From positions 1 to 64,000 of IMG/VR virus record IMGVR_UViG_3300048997_000130: a stretch of 64,000 nt of DNA; one strand, given 5' to 3'. A program made the translations under genes and the position numbers. This document shows, piece after piece, positions 51,615 through 60,818 of the stretch. Origin of the DNA: a virus. Numbering within the stretch: position 1 is the first letter of the stretch; every line of letters begins with the position of its first letter. The notes under the pieces were generated by a model. That model was not told the DNA's origin. It ran no database searches and saw only the letters and a list, made by a program, of their open reading frames with translations.

Positions 51615-52262
51615 TTACCGTACACTTTGGTCTCGTAACTTCAAACTCTTTATATTATTCGAATCCCGAATCGTGTATGCTTCATATGATTTATGAGCAT
51701 GATTCAAAAATTCTTCATTATGAGTCACCATGAGTATATTGATTCCAGTATCTTCAGATATTTGGCGCATAAAACTGGCTGCATTTGGAATATAACGAGC
51801 AGCAAGCCCGGACATGGATTCATCAAGCAACAATAAATTCCCCATATTCAATCGAGTCATGACAGCAAGTCGCAGAATAAAAGAAGCCATAAGAACGGCT
51901 CCTCCCCCAAATGAAGACATAGGATCAGCTTCTATACCATCCTCTTCGATAACAAAACGCATAGCCAAACGGTTATACTTTAATTCTTGTTTAATATTGA
52001 ATTTGAGTGTTTGATCTCGGATCGTATGTTGAAGACCACTAGTAACCAAATCCGATATTGAATCAACATTAGATTTCAATAAGTCTTCAAGCCACTTCTT
52101 ATATACTTCAGAACTCTTTTGATTTAATTCAGCTGAATATTTCAATTTAGCAATCTCATCCTCCAGACTTTGGAGTTGAGATCGTAATACATCTCGATGC
52201 GCTCGTACTCGAGCCACATTATGTTTAAATGATTCCAAACGCGTAGATTGAACGGATGTCAT
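51615..52262 (-). CDS. ABC ATPase half (SbcC/Rad50-like C-terminal part), no Walker A
   Basis: A 215-residue protein. A coiled coil (VLRSQLQSLEDEIAKLKYSA) leads into a signature-like motif MSSFGGGAVLMASF, Walker B LLLLDESMSGL and the H-loop THNEEF. These match the C-terminal half of SMC/SbcC/Rad50 ATPases. No P-loop (GxxxxGK[ST]) is present in this protein. The partner half could be a separate gene outside the window, or ATP may be bound differently. It is coupled to the clamp gene; SbcD is 2.3 kb away, so a recombination nuclease complex is likely. Confidence 0.75.
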   Translation of the reverse strand: MTSVQSTRLESFKHNVARVRAHRDVLRSQLQSLEDEIAKLKYSAELNQKSSEVYKKWLEDLLKSNVDSISDLVTSGLQHTIRDQTLKFNIKQELKYNRLAMRFVIEEDGIEADPMSSFGGGAVLMASFILRLAVMTRLNMGNLLLLDESMSGLAARYIPNAASFMRQISEDTGINILMVTHNEEFLNHAHKSYEAYTIRDSNNIKSLKLRDQSVR

Positions 52263-53392
52263 CGACGTACCATGCTAGTTATATAATGACGAGCTTTAAT
52301 GCCCAAGTCCAAATTAGATTCTCGTATGCAAGCTAACGCTGGTAATTCTTTGTGTTGATATTCCAGAGTTATATCGTTATCTAAATATCCTAAAATAGAA
52401 ACAAAATGTTTGACCGGAAAATCAGCTTCGAAATTCCCACCACGCATAATTTGGCATTCCAGACGTGATATTTCTTCAGTACCATTCCGAATTTCTAATT
52501 CACCACCGTTATCATCATTTTTTTGAACTAAAAAGCTTAATCTCTGAGTACCATCCATGGCCAAAGATACCCAACTCAAACATTTCTTTAAACTTTCTCC
52601 ATTTAAAGAAATAGAATGTTGATAATCCGTTTCTGGCATCGACTCATAACTGGGTTTATTACAAGTGACTTTGCTGAACGCTATGATAGACTGGGTTGCA
52701 GGATCAATCATATAGAGCCGCGCGGCATCGTGACATAGCTGAACGGTCTCTGACGTGGCTTTGGAACAAAACGATCGAATAACAGGTAAATCAGAACTAA
52801 TTATGCTCAAGTCAAAATTCAATCCATTCATAGAAGCAATGGTCGCATAGAAGCGAGCGATGGACACTGCACATCCATAATCAGAATAAAAATGAATTTG
52901 ATTAATTCGCATATCATCTTCAGTCTTAGTTTCTCGGATCAGAGCTGAACAGGATAATTGCTTCAGCAAATGATCAAAGCTCTTAGACTGGACTTCATAT
53001 AAATCCAAATCAGCTGGAAAATCTGGAATTTTCGGACGACGAGCCTTAAGCGCGCGCGGCTTTAGACTCACCATTCGATTAGTTCCGTCACCTTCAACGC
53101 GAATTTTTAAATTCTTATCGTTAACAGTAATAATTATCTTATCTAAATCCGTATCAAATAATGCAATCCTATCAGTAGTTATATAAAATTCTTCAGATCG
53201 ATAATCCGGCTCAACATCTGATTGTTGAGAATATTGAACAATCGATTTTACATAACTCCGTTTGTTATATGAAAATATAACAGCAAATCGCTCGAAAAAT
53301 TGGAAACTAAAATCATTAGTTTCCGGTTTAACGAGCCGAGCAATAGCAATACCGCGTTTTAAAGCATTGGCATCAAAGATGAATTTAGACAT
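52259..53392 (-). CDS. dnaN: DnaN-like sliding clamp (377 aa)
   Basis: The length, three similar beta-rich thirds of about 125 residues, and the closing helix-strand ARHYITSMVRR fit the bacterial beta clamp. Repeated strand patterns include RFAVIFSYNKRSYVKSIVQ and TQRLSFLVQKNDDNGGELEI. The ring holds the polymerase on DNA and is loaded by DnaX (47718). The neighbourhood (primase, clamp loader, coiled-coil protein) supports it. There is no diagnostic motif, so the call is moderate. Its start lies 3 bases from the coiled-coil gene. Confidence 0.6.
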   Translation of the reverse strand: MSKFIFDANALKRGIAIARLVKPETNDFSFQFFERFAVIFSYNKRSYVKSIVQYSQQSDVEPDYRSEEFYITTDRIALFDTDLDKIIITVNDKNLKIRVEGDGTNRMVSLKPRALKARRPKIPDFPADLDLYEVQSKSFDHLLKQLSCSALIRETKTEDDMRINQIHFYSDYGCAVSIARFYATIASMNGLNFDLSIISSDLPVIRSFCSKATSETVQLCHDAARLYMIDPATQSIIAFSKVTCNKPSYESMPETDYQHSISLNGESLKKCLSWVSLAMDGTQRLSFLVQKNDDNGGELEIRNGTEEISRLECQIMRGGNFEADFPVKHFVSILGYLDNDITLEYQHKELPALACIRESNLDLGIKARHYITSMVRR

Positions 53393-53395
53393 ATA

Positions 53396-53698
53396 TCAAG
53401 ACTTATTGATATCATCTACCATCGGACGAAGCAATTTTTCAGCAGCTTCAATGTCAGATTCATAAGTATCTAGCTTTACTCGCATTACTTGATTCAAATG
53501 GTGAACTTCTTGCCGAATATTATTCGGATCGAGTCCGGCTTCTCGAGCAGCATCCATATGTTTCTTCAAATTCCGTTTCCGAGCTGCAAGTTCAGCTTCA
53601 ATATGGCTCTTTTGAGTTACTAAAGAGTCTCTTCGGATAGAGAGCTTCTGATGGCGTTTTACAAGTTCGTCAATTGAATTGGACATTTCATCACGCAT
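53396..53698 (-). CDS. Coiled-coil protein (100 aa)
   Basis: The ATG at 53698 lies behind AGGTG and is preferred to GTG 53707. The product is a single coiled coil with two strongly charged helices (IDELVKRHQKLSIRRDSLVT and RQEVHHLNQVMRVKLDTYES) and a loop around AREAGLDPNN. It may belong with the ABC ATPase half at 51615 as a coiled-coil partner. Sits between the clamp and the Cas4/RecB-like nuclease genes. Confidence 0.62.
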   Translation of the reverse strand: MRDEMSNSIDELVKRHQKLSIRRDSLVTQKSHIEAELAARKRNLKKHMDAAREAGLDPNNIRQEVHHLNQVMRVKLDTYESDIEAAEKLLRPMVDDINKS

Positions 53699-53718
53699 GG
53701 ATTTCACCTAATTATAAA

Positions 53719-54585
53719 TTACATTAACTCTATGTCAAACACAGAACTCTCTACACGATTAACTGAAGCTACACGATGATCAGCCAAATATTTGATACCA
53801 GGCTGACATGTTTGGTTATACGAACATAGTTTACAAGCAGCTGATGGAGTCGGATCGAATTTTTTATTTAAAATATTTTGAACGGTAGTCAAAGTACGAT
53901 TTCGAAGCTTCCGAAGAGATTGAGCATCATAATCTACCCATTGCAAAGCATCTTTAGGAAAGCGCCAATAAATGAATCCGATTCTAGACGGAGCAACACG
54001 AAATTTCAAATAATGTAGTAATGCATACCATATTAATTGATTGGTATCTGAATATAATTCTCTATGTTTAGATGCTTTTCCATCTAATATTGATACTCCA
54101 CGATCATAATGAATAAAATCGGATTTCCCACCAAATTTAACAGTTAGATTATGTTCGGCACTATAATATAATTGAGTTAGATCAAGTTCAGCCACGCTGT
54201 TTGGAGAAATCAAATGATATTTCCGAATAACTTCCAGCGCATGTGGAACTAACTGTTCCAATTCATATTTTATATTATCGACATACCAGGTATCGGATAA
54301 TGGATCGAATTTTTCATGTTGAAAAATTCGATCCATAGCTTTAGGTATAAGTGCCATCACATTCAATAGCACATTAGGACCCGCCCAAATCCGATTGTTA
54401 TAGAACCATTCAAAAATTTTTCCAATAATTGATCCGAACATTGAATCGCGTGGATCGCGTGGTTTTCCGGGCTCCTTTACAATATAATGCAAATTATATT
54501 GTAAAGGACATAAATTATAAGTACGATCGCCTGAATAACTTAAATACAGATCGTATCGAGATATTGTGGCATTAGAACGATACAT
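53719..54585 (-). CDS. Cas4/RecB-like PD-(D/E)XK nuclease with Fe-S cluster (288 aa)
   Basis: A PD-(D/E)XK nuclease with Asp156, Asp168 and Lys170 (FGGKSDFIHYD, SILDGKASKH), and a QxxxY motif in NQLIWYALL (Gln183). Cys26 (YNLCPLQY) with Cys251, Cys254 and Cys260 (CKLCSYNQTC) matches the four-Cys iron-sulfur site of Cas4/AddB-type nucleases. Such enzymes process DNA ends in recombination and packaging. Neighbours are the coiled-coil protein and SbcD, so end processing is the likely role. Confidence 0.85.
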   Translation of the reverse strand: MYRSNATISRYDLYLSYSGDRTYNLCPLQYNLHYIVKEPGKPRDPRDSMFGSIIGKIFEWFYNNRIWAGPNVLLNVMALIPKAMDRIFQHEKFDPLSDTWYVDNIKYELEQLVPHALEVIRKYHLISPNSVAELDLTQLYYSAEHNLTVKFGGKSDFIHYDRGVSILDGKASKHRELYSDTNQLIWYALLHYLKFRVAPSRIGFIYWRFPKDALQWVDYDAQSLRKLRNRTLTTVQNILNKKFDPTPSAACKLCSYNQTCQPGIKYLADHRVASVNRVESSVFDIELM

Positions 54586-54603
54586 TAAATATTAGTATAC
54601 CAA

Positions 54604-55602
54604 TTATTCATCAACAAGGCCAGCTTCAGCAGCTTCAGCGGTATCAAGAATAACTTGTTTCAGATCGGTCGGATAATCAGTCCGCTCTAACTGCGCCAAA
54701 AAATTTTGTACTCCACCATCTTGAGGAGTTTGAGACTGCGTGCGTAATATGTGTATGAAATCTTCTAAATCGCGGCGATTAGTATCAAGTGTTTTTTTGA
54801 GTTCTAAATCAAATATTTGTTTAGCGTCATCACATGGAATTTTATGAACATCAATAGAAATACCTTGAGAATTGCATGTAATATGAGTAACTTTGGGGAT
54901 CCTATCTAAATTCTCAAAAGTTAATGCACCACGTGATACTGCTCCAACATTCACAAATTGAACACCTAAATGGGTTTGGACACCTTGGTCTTTGTGATAA
55001 TGTCCGAACACATATACATCAGGGCATCCTTCATATACTAAATCGCGATAATCAAAAATTTTCTCGCTGAAGAATGAACTAAATTTCTCACTCGGAGAGT
55101 GAGCAGCAAGTGCATGTACTAAAGCAATTGTATAGGTATCGCCGTCTCGCTTCCGGACTTTATCACGGAGTCCTTCATCATCAAGGTCAACAGTGAAATC
55201 GACACCAACCACTCGAACATTCATAGATCCAGATGTAAAAGTCTGATCTTGAATGTGTTGGAACACATTCGATCGATATAATACTCCAATTGGTTGGCGT
55301 GGTATTGATCCAGGATCATTATAAGACATATCGTGATTGCCGGACACTGCATGCGTCGGACAGGAATATGCACGGTGAATGCGAGCAACTTCAGCCACGG
55401 TCCCCATAGTAGTTTTGTTAGAGGCCTTTACGTGAAAGAGATCGCCAATTCTGAACAAAGCGTCCGCTGAAACTCGCTTCGCAAGCTCGCCTTGCCAAAT
55501 CATTTTCTGCAAAATTGAATTTTTGTAATTATCTTTGCGAAAACCCGGAGCTATCTCGCAAAGATGCTCGTCGGATGACGTGACAAAACGAATTTCAGAC
55601 AT
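54604..55602 (-). CDS. sbcD: SbcD/Mre11-like exonuclease
   Basis: From the ATG at 55602 (MSEIRFVTSSDEH) the product is 332 residues. Metal ligands are in RFVTSSDEH (D-x-H), FRIGDLFH, VSGNHDMSYND, LVHALAAHSPS and VFGHYHKDQG (GHxH). This is the calcineurin-like nuclease fold of SbcD, Mre11 and phage gp46/47 partners. It processes double-strand ends with an SbcC/Rad50 ATPase; an ATPase half is encoded at 51615. GGAG is 13 bases before the ATG. A 147-base gap separates it from the helicase gene. Confidence 0.88.
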   Translation of the reverse strand: MSEIRFVTSSDEHLCEIAPGFRKDNYKNSILQKMIWQGELAKRVSADALFRIGDLFHVKASNKTTMGTVAEVARIHRAYSCPTHAVSGNHDMSYNDPGSIPRQPIGVLYRSNVFQHIQDQTFTSGSMNVRVVGVDFTVDLDDEGLRDKVRKRDGDTYTIALVHALAAHSPSEKFSSFFSEKIFDYRDLVYEGCPDVYVFGHYHKDQGVQTHLGVQFVNVGAVSRGALTFENLDRIPKVTHITCNSQGISIDVHKIPCDDAKQIFDLELKKTLDTNRRDLEDFIHILRTQSQTPQDGGVQNFLAQLERTDYPTDLKQVILDTAEAAEAGLVDE

Positions 55603-55749
55603 ATTAAATATTACACTCCAAAATCCAACGTTTATTATTGGAATTGTTTCTTTATAAATTAAACAATCACTCGGTAACGTATAAATTACGCGGGCATAGT
55701 CTAATTGCAAGGCGCAAATTCACCCCGGATTTGAGATGTTAGGTCAAAA

Positions 55750-58700
55750 CTAACTGCCCGCTCCAACAGCTTGAAGTGCTTCTACGAGAGTCTCGGGAGC
55801 ACGCAAACTCTCTAAAACAAATTCGGAAATTTGTTTTCCTAAATCTGAATTCCGAACGTTATCGCGTTCATTGGCAGCAGCATATAAAAATGCGTTCGGA
55901 TCACCGAATAGAAATACCTTTTTCTTGGCACGAGTAATAGCTGTATAAATAAGATTCCGATATAACATCATCCCGTATTGCATAGTCATTGGCATAAGGA
56001 TATAATCGAACTCTCTACCTTGGCAATTCCATCCGCAAAATCCATTTTGAATAAAACGATGACCATCCGGGACTTCAACACACATAGATGGTCCATCAAA
56101 TATCTCAATACGCGATATAACACTATGATGGAATTTAATCCGCTCCCGTAAAGCTCGTGATTCGTTGTTTTCTATCTGAATCCGAGATAATAGGGATTCC
56201 AATTGATGGCGAGACATATAACCACGCGTCAGAACATTTTTGTCCGCAAAAGTAAAAAATTTAGGACCACCGTTAATATCTCTAATTGATAACGCTTCAG
56301 CTTTAAGTATTGGAACTTGATAATGGCATTCATTTCCATATAGAGATTTCGCTCGTAGTTGTTTCTCATCAGTTATGAAACCGATAACATCAGCAAATCG
56401 ACCAACATTCCGACCATATATATAAATAATACGATAAGTTTTCACACACCCATCACTCAGTGTTTGACGACGCTCGCCATATCCAGATATGATGCCAAAA
56501 CGAAGTAACATCACTTTCACGTCTTTATATAATGATTCATAGCAGGTTAGTAACTCAATATGATCAACAGTCCCTAGATCTGGATTCATATTGACAGTGC
56601 CATCTTCAAACAAACCGCGCAAGAAGGCTGCTTGCACGGTCAGTGAAGAACGTAAAACAGATAATGGAACAGATTTATTTTCCGGTCCGATTCCTCCAAT
56701 ATCTAGAAGCCAGCGAGATAAAAATGTGGAATGGACTTCAATACCAGCGGTTCCGTTATGATCAATATGTTTCGGATGGCATTTAAAAAGTAACTTACAT
56801 AATTCATCGAAACGTATGATTACATCATTGGATGATGTAATCATACGAAATCCACCATCAAACACAGTTCCATCTGCGACCATTATGCCAAGAAATTCCG
56901 CCATATGAACATCCAATTCCGTAGGCACCGGATATTGGACTTCATTATAATGACCGCTGATAGGAGCAGGAAGAAACCTATTCGATTGCTCCCCCCATTG
57001 AACGCCAAGACGCAAAGCCAGTAAATTTCCTTCCACAAGCTCTGAAGCCGGACGACGAATATATCCATATTTAGAATCCCAAGTATCCATTCCATGATCA
57101 GGAGTGGTTTCAAGTACGTAACCATCTGAAGTGGTTATACGAAGCATACGACTGGAAGGATTATTGACTTTGGAATGATATTCAGCGCCGCCAGAAGGAG
57201 TAGCAATAGAACCATCAGATGGTATATCAGAAATCCGAATTAAACCTTCTGGAGTCTCAACTAGTGTATCCGGAGACACACATTTATGCGCTGTACATGC
57301 ATATGCAACATTCAACATTGAACGACATTCTTCAATCTTGAATGTGAATGTCTTATCTATATATTCAGGAACAGTAGATTCATGATTGAACCATTCAAAT
57401 ATTTTGACTTCAACCACGTCATCTTTAGCCGATATACGTTGGACTTTTCCAACGTCTCCATTGAAAATCATTCTATCATAGTCATTCTTCACGACCATGA
57501 TTCGATCCCCTTCATATAAATCACAAACGCCATGTTTTATTTTATAAGCATTGCCAGCGATATACATAGGATTTAATATCTCTCGCAATTTCTTATTTAG
57601 ATTATTAACTCCAAGTTCGCCATCATATTTAGGAGCAATAACTTGAAATAATGCGTCACGTGTCATCATTCTTTCAGTGAGGGCACATATTTCGTCAGCT
57701 ACTTGAGGCTGTGGGAAACGGAAAAATACGAATTGAGAATCCTTTCGAAAATCAGTATCTATTGCATCCCCAGCAAGTATCTGATGTGCCACTGTTATAA
57801 TATCAGACCTATCAGTCTGTCGATAAATCCGAGTCAATGATACATGCGGAACATCATCACAACGCATCAGATTATTGAGAACATAACCAGCGCCAACTGA
57901 TGGTAATTGTGCAGAGTCCCCAACACATATCAAAATAGTAGTAGATGGAAGCGCCGAAATTAAATGATAAAATGTTGCTCCATCAACCATTGAAGTTTCA
58001 TCAACAATGACAGCATCAACATGGAATTTATTCGATGAATGAAATTCCCATCCGCCATCTCGTTTATATCCAAGAGCCCGATGAATTGTAGAAGCCGGTT
58101 TCCCCGTCACTTGTGATAATCGTTTAGAAGCAATACCAGTTGGTGATAATAATACATAATGTAGATGATTCTCTTCGAATAAATCAACAAATGCAGAAAT
58201 TAATGTGGTCTTCCCGGTTCCAGGATAACCTGATATAACACACACTTTGGAATGTTCAAGCAGCATTAATGCTTGACGTTGATGCTCCGAAAGCGTTATA
58301 TTACGACGTTTTTCATATTTATCCAAAAATCCAGATAGATCACCCAAATCTTTTGGTCCATTGGCAAGTAAGTCCACTAAATATTTAGCAGATTCAGATT
58401 CATATTGCCAATTTTGGATTGAATATATTCGGGAATTATCAACGACTATATCATCATCTTCTTTTAATTGATCAAGAGCTGTGTAGAACGAAATATCTGA
58501 TAAATATTCACCATGAGAAAATGGATCGAGTCCAATTTTTTTGAACAGCCTTTGAACATACTCACGAATCTGATCCGCGGATACATACATATGTCCTTCA
58601 GATGATGATAATTCATGGATGATATATAAAATCATTGCATTAACACGGCGTTGATCGTCTCGACCGACTCCCAATTGCCGAGCAACGTTATCGGACGTTT

Positions 58701-59277
58701 GAAATCCAACGCCAGGACATTCATACAGCCAGTATGGATTTTCTTTGACTAATCGAACTGATTCAATTCCGAATCTAGTATATACGGATCGAATCTGAGA
58801 AGCAGTTAAACCTAAATTACTAAGGAATATTGCGGCCGTTCTCTGTTCAGAAGCTACTCGCCACTCATCAATTATAGATTCAATCTGTTTCTGGCTAAGA
58901 AAATCACAATCGGCAAGCTTTTCGGGCTCCGTATCCAACAATGTTATAAGATCATCACCATAAACTGCATATAATTTTCCAGCTGTTACTGGACCAATGG
59001 ACGGAACGTTATTCACTAAATATGTGATTATTCCAGATCTACTTTTTTCTGGTAATACTTCACAAGTAGTCATTCGAAATTCACGTCCATACTGGGGATG
59101 ATCGCCCCAGATGCCACGTGCATGAATTTTAATACCGACAGCTACAGGTTGACCAAGGAATGATCCCTTAACTGTAACTACAGACGCTGGTTTCTCAGGT
59201 TGAACCTTAAGAATATAATATCCAGTGCCCCGGTTGGAATACATAATTCCAACAATTTTTCCGATGAGTTCTTCCAC
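55750..59277 (-). CDS. recD2: RecD2-like helicase with intein
   Basis: A 1175-residue precursor; excising the intein (666-1084) leaves 756 residues. Order: an OB-like N-terminus (MEELIGKIVGIMYSNRGTGY), helix-hairpin-helix repeats (90-210), then a superfamily 1 helicase with Walker A SGYPGTGKTT (349-358), Walker B VIVDETSM (423-430), GDSAQLPSVG, and IYRQT. After the intein the C-terminal UvrD-type motif resumes with CQGREFDYILMPMT, so the intein divides TAHK-CQGRE, part of the helicase core. RecD2 unwinds DNA 5'-3' and helps recombination or fork repair. The start is GTG. Confidence 0.92.
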   Translation of the reverse strand: MEELIGKIVGIMYSNRGTGYYILKVQPEKPASVVTVKGSFLGQPVAVGIKIHARGIWGDHPQYGREFRMTTCEVLPEKSRSGIITYLVNNVPSIGPVTAGKLYAVYGDDLITLLDTEPEKLADCDFLSQKQIESIIDEWRVASEQRTAAIFLSNLGLTASQIRSVYTRFGIESVRLVKENPYWLYECPGVGFQTSDNVARQLGVGRDDQRRVNAMILYIIHELSSSEGHMYVSADQIREYVQRLFKKIGLDPFSHGEYLSDISFYTALDQLKEDDDIVVDNSRIYSIQNWQYESESAKYLVDLLANGPKDLGDLSGFLDKYEKRRNITLSEHQRQALMLLEHSKVCVISGYPGTGKTTLISAFVDLFEENHLHYVLLSPTGIASKRLSQVTGKPASTIHRALGYKRDGGWEFHSSNKFHVDAVIVDETSMVDGATFYHLISALPSTTILICVGDSAQLPSVGAGYVLNNLMRCDDVPHVSLTRIYRQTDRSDIITVAHQILAGDAIDTDFRKDSQFVFFRFPQPQVADEICALTERMMTRDALFQVIAPKYDGELGVNNLNKKLREILNPMYIAGNAYKIKHGVCDLYEGDRIMVVKNDYDRMIFNGDVGKVQRISAKDDVVEVKIFEWFNHESTVPEYIDKTFTFKIEECRSMLNVAYACTAHKCVSPDTLVETPEGLIRISDIPSDGSIATPSGGAEYHSKVNNPSSRMLRITTSDGYVLETTPDHGMDTWDSKYGYIRRPASELVEGNLLALRLGVQWGEQSNRFLPAPISGHYNEVQYPVPTELDVHMAEFLGIMVADGTVFDGGFRMITSSNDVIIRFDELCKLLFKCHPKHIDHNGTAGIEVHSTFLSRWLLDIGGIGPENKSVPLSVLRSSLTVQAAFLRGLFEDGTVNMNPDLGTVDHIELLTCYESLYKDVKVMLLRFGIISGYGERRQTLSDGCVKTYRIIYIYGRNVGRFADVIGFITDEKQLRAKSLYGNECHYQVPILKAEALSIRDINGGPKFFTFADKNVLTRGYMSRHQLESLLSRIQIENNESRALRERIKFHHSVISRIEIFDGPSMCVEVPDGHRFIQNGFCGWNCQGREFDYILMPMTMQYGMMLYRNLIYTAITRAKKKVFLFGDPNAFLYAAANERDNVRNSDLGKQISEFVLESLRAPETLVEALQAVGAGS
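56026..57282 (-). other. RecD2 intein (419 aa)
   Basis: Begins CVSPDTLVETPEGLIRISDI, has TTPDHGMDTW (block B), LAGLIDADG motifs FLGIMVADGTVFDG and FLRGLFEDGTVN, and ends MCVEVPDGHRFIQNG, then FCGWN, with Cys as +1. The penultimate residue is Trp where His is usual. The second nuclease motif is one residue shorter than canonical. Confidence 0.92.
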
Positions 59278-59295
59278 TGAATTGTACTTATTAGG

Positions 59296-60108
59296 TTAGG
59301 ATTGGATAGTGATTAAGTTATATAAATCAGTCTCACTAAGCACAGGAACGTTATATTTCCTGGCATTCTTCATTTTACTAGAATTTGTATCTGGATTATT
59401 GGTAACTAAGTAGGATGTGGTCTTAGACACAGAACTTTTAGGGAATCCCCCGACATCCATAATATCTCTTTCAACTGCTTTCCTGGGTCGAGTAAGTTCT
59501 CCAGTTATGCAAAGCGTCTTTCCTGATAGTATACCACCAACAGCTTGACGTACGTTTATTACTGACACTAAATCAATAAATAATTCACGTCTAAATAATA
59601 AACCTTCTTGAATTTGACGAGCTGTCTTCTCTCCAATATTCGGAACTGCTCTTAAAGCATCATAATCAATATTCAAGATTTTGTCAACAGTATTAAAACC
59701 AGCTTGAATTAAATCAGTAGCCGTACTTATTCCAAAATTTGGAATATTTAATGATGCAAGAATTAATTCTAAAGACAAATCTTTATTACTGTGTAATACT
59801 TCATAACATTTAGCAGCCATTTTCGGACCAGAGCAATATTGTTCTAAATCAGCAACAGTTAATCGATATAAATCAGCAACAGATTTAACGATTGAATTGG
59901 ATGAAATAATAGCATCTATAGTAGCATCTCCCCAATGCAGAAGTCCAAGATTTCGAATCCAAACTTTTAGAGAACCCGATAATTTCGATGGACAGACGTT
60001 ATTCTTACAATATAAAAAATCACCTTGAATTATAGTTACACTAGAACAAATCGGACAGAATTCGGGAATTTTGAATAATATGGGATCCACTATAATATAA
60101 ACATACAA
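59296..60108 (-). CDS. NAD-dependent DNA ligase, C-terminal half (zinc finger, HhH, BRCT)
   Basis: A 270-residue protein that starts a few residues before the LigA zinc finger: CPICSSV and YCKNNVCPSK, a four-Cys element. Helix-hairpin-helix repeats follow (LGLLHWGDATIDAII, LRAVPNIGEKTARQI), and a BRCT domain closes it (GKTLCITGELTRPRKAVERD and YLVTNNPDTNSSKMKNARKY). It lacks the adenylation domain, which is encoded at 61319 on the other strand. The two halves should assemble into a ligase, as phage T5 does with two subunits. The short leader MYVYIIVDPILF replaces the missing linker to the OB fold. Confidence 0.92.
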   Translation of the reverse strand: MYVYIIVDPILFKIPEFCPICSSVTIIQGDFLYCKNNVCPSKLSGSLKVWIRNLGLLHWGDATIDAIISSNSIVKSVADLYRLTVADLEQYCSGPKMAAKCYEVLHSNKDLSLELILASLNIPNFGISTATDLIQAGFNTVDKILNIDYDALRAVPNIGEKTARQIQEGLLFRRELFIDLVSVINVRQAVGGILSGKTLCITGELTRPRKAVERDIMDVGGFPKSSVSKTTSYLVTNNPDTNSSKMKNARKYNVPVLSETDLYNLITIQS

Positions 60109-60130
60109 GAAAGACTATCATTCAAAACCT

Positions 60131-60682
60131 TTATTCAGTTTCAGATTCCTCTTTAGGTTTTTCTTCTTTATCATCTTCGTATTCATCGAAATCCTCCGAA
60201 CCTTCCAAATCTAATTCCGTTTCAAAATCTTCTTCTGGTCGTTGCGGAGCAGGGGCTGGAGTTGGTTCAGGAGTCGGAGCAGGGGCTGGAGACATTACAG
60301 GTTCATGCCCAAAGGTCTTCTCGCGAACCATTGCGGCATCACCATCATGGAATCCTTTCATAAATTCATTCATATCTTCCCCAATATCCAAGACACGTGT
60401 GGAAATAGATTCCAATCCACTGAGTTCAGCTCCGACGAAATCACTTTGAAGCCGAGCTAATTTAGAATATGTAACTGATAAGTCCTTCAGAATATCGGCA
60501 ATATATGAATTGACTCTCTGCCATTCAGCATCATGTTCAGAATCATGTTCAGAATTATTACCAGATAATGCTGAATTTACTTCATACGCCACTCGTGAAA
60601 AAGATTTTCCAGTAATAGAGTCCACTGAATTATCCAATAATACAGAAGTAGTTCTGGCGACATTTGCAAAATGGGAATCCAT
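60131..60682 (-). CDS. Hypothetical acidic protein (183 aa)
   Basis: Not recognised. The N-terminal 120 residues are helical (RVNSYIADILKDLSVTYSKL), then a Pro/Ala/Glu repeat tract (SPAPAPTPEPTPAPAP) and a very acidic end (DLEGSEDFDEYEDDKEEK). The Pro/Ala tract includes a 30-base-period direct repeat. It lies between the ligase C-half gene and the acyltransferase remnant. Confidence 0.62.
   Translation of the reverse strand: MDSHFANVARTTSVLLDNSVDSITGKSFSRVAYEVNSALSGNNSEHDSEHDAEWQRVNSYIADILKDLSVTYSKLARLQSDFVGAELSGLESISTRVLDIGEDMNEFMKGFHDGDAAMVREKTFGHEPVMSPAPAPTPEPTPAPAPQRPEEDFETELDLEGSEDFDEYEDDKEEKPKEESETE
60245..60291. repeat. 17-base direct repeat with 30-base period
   Basis: CGGAGCAGGGGCTGGAG occurs at 60245-60261 and again at 60275-60291. 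It codes for the Pro-Ala stretch on the minus strand and is a likely site of slippage or recombination. Confidence 0.85.
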
Positions 60683-60818
60683 GTTATTATTAAAATAAAT
60701 TAAAAATCCAGGTTCAGTAAATTTAATATAAATTCATTTTATTCAAATAAGATAATAATTATGTTAACGCCGTTACCTGAATAAATTAAATTTAATAGTT
60801 AGTTCCAAATTACGAGCC

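Noticed and set aside
20843-59277. Gene-size inserts as group I introns
   Set aside because: All inserts are in frame, start with Cys, end with Asn followed by Cys, Ser or Thr, and contain HINT blocks. They are inteins, not introns.
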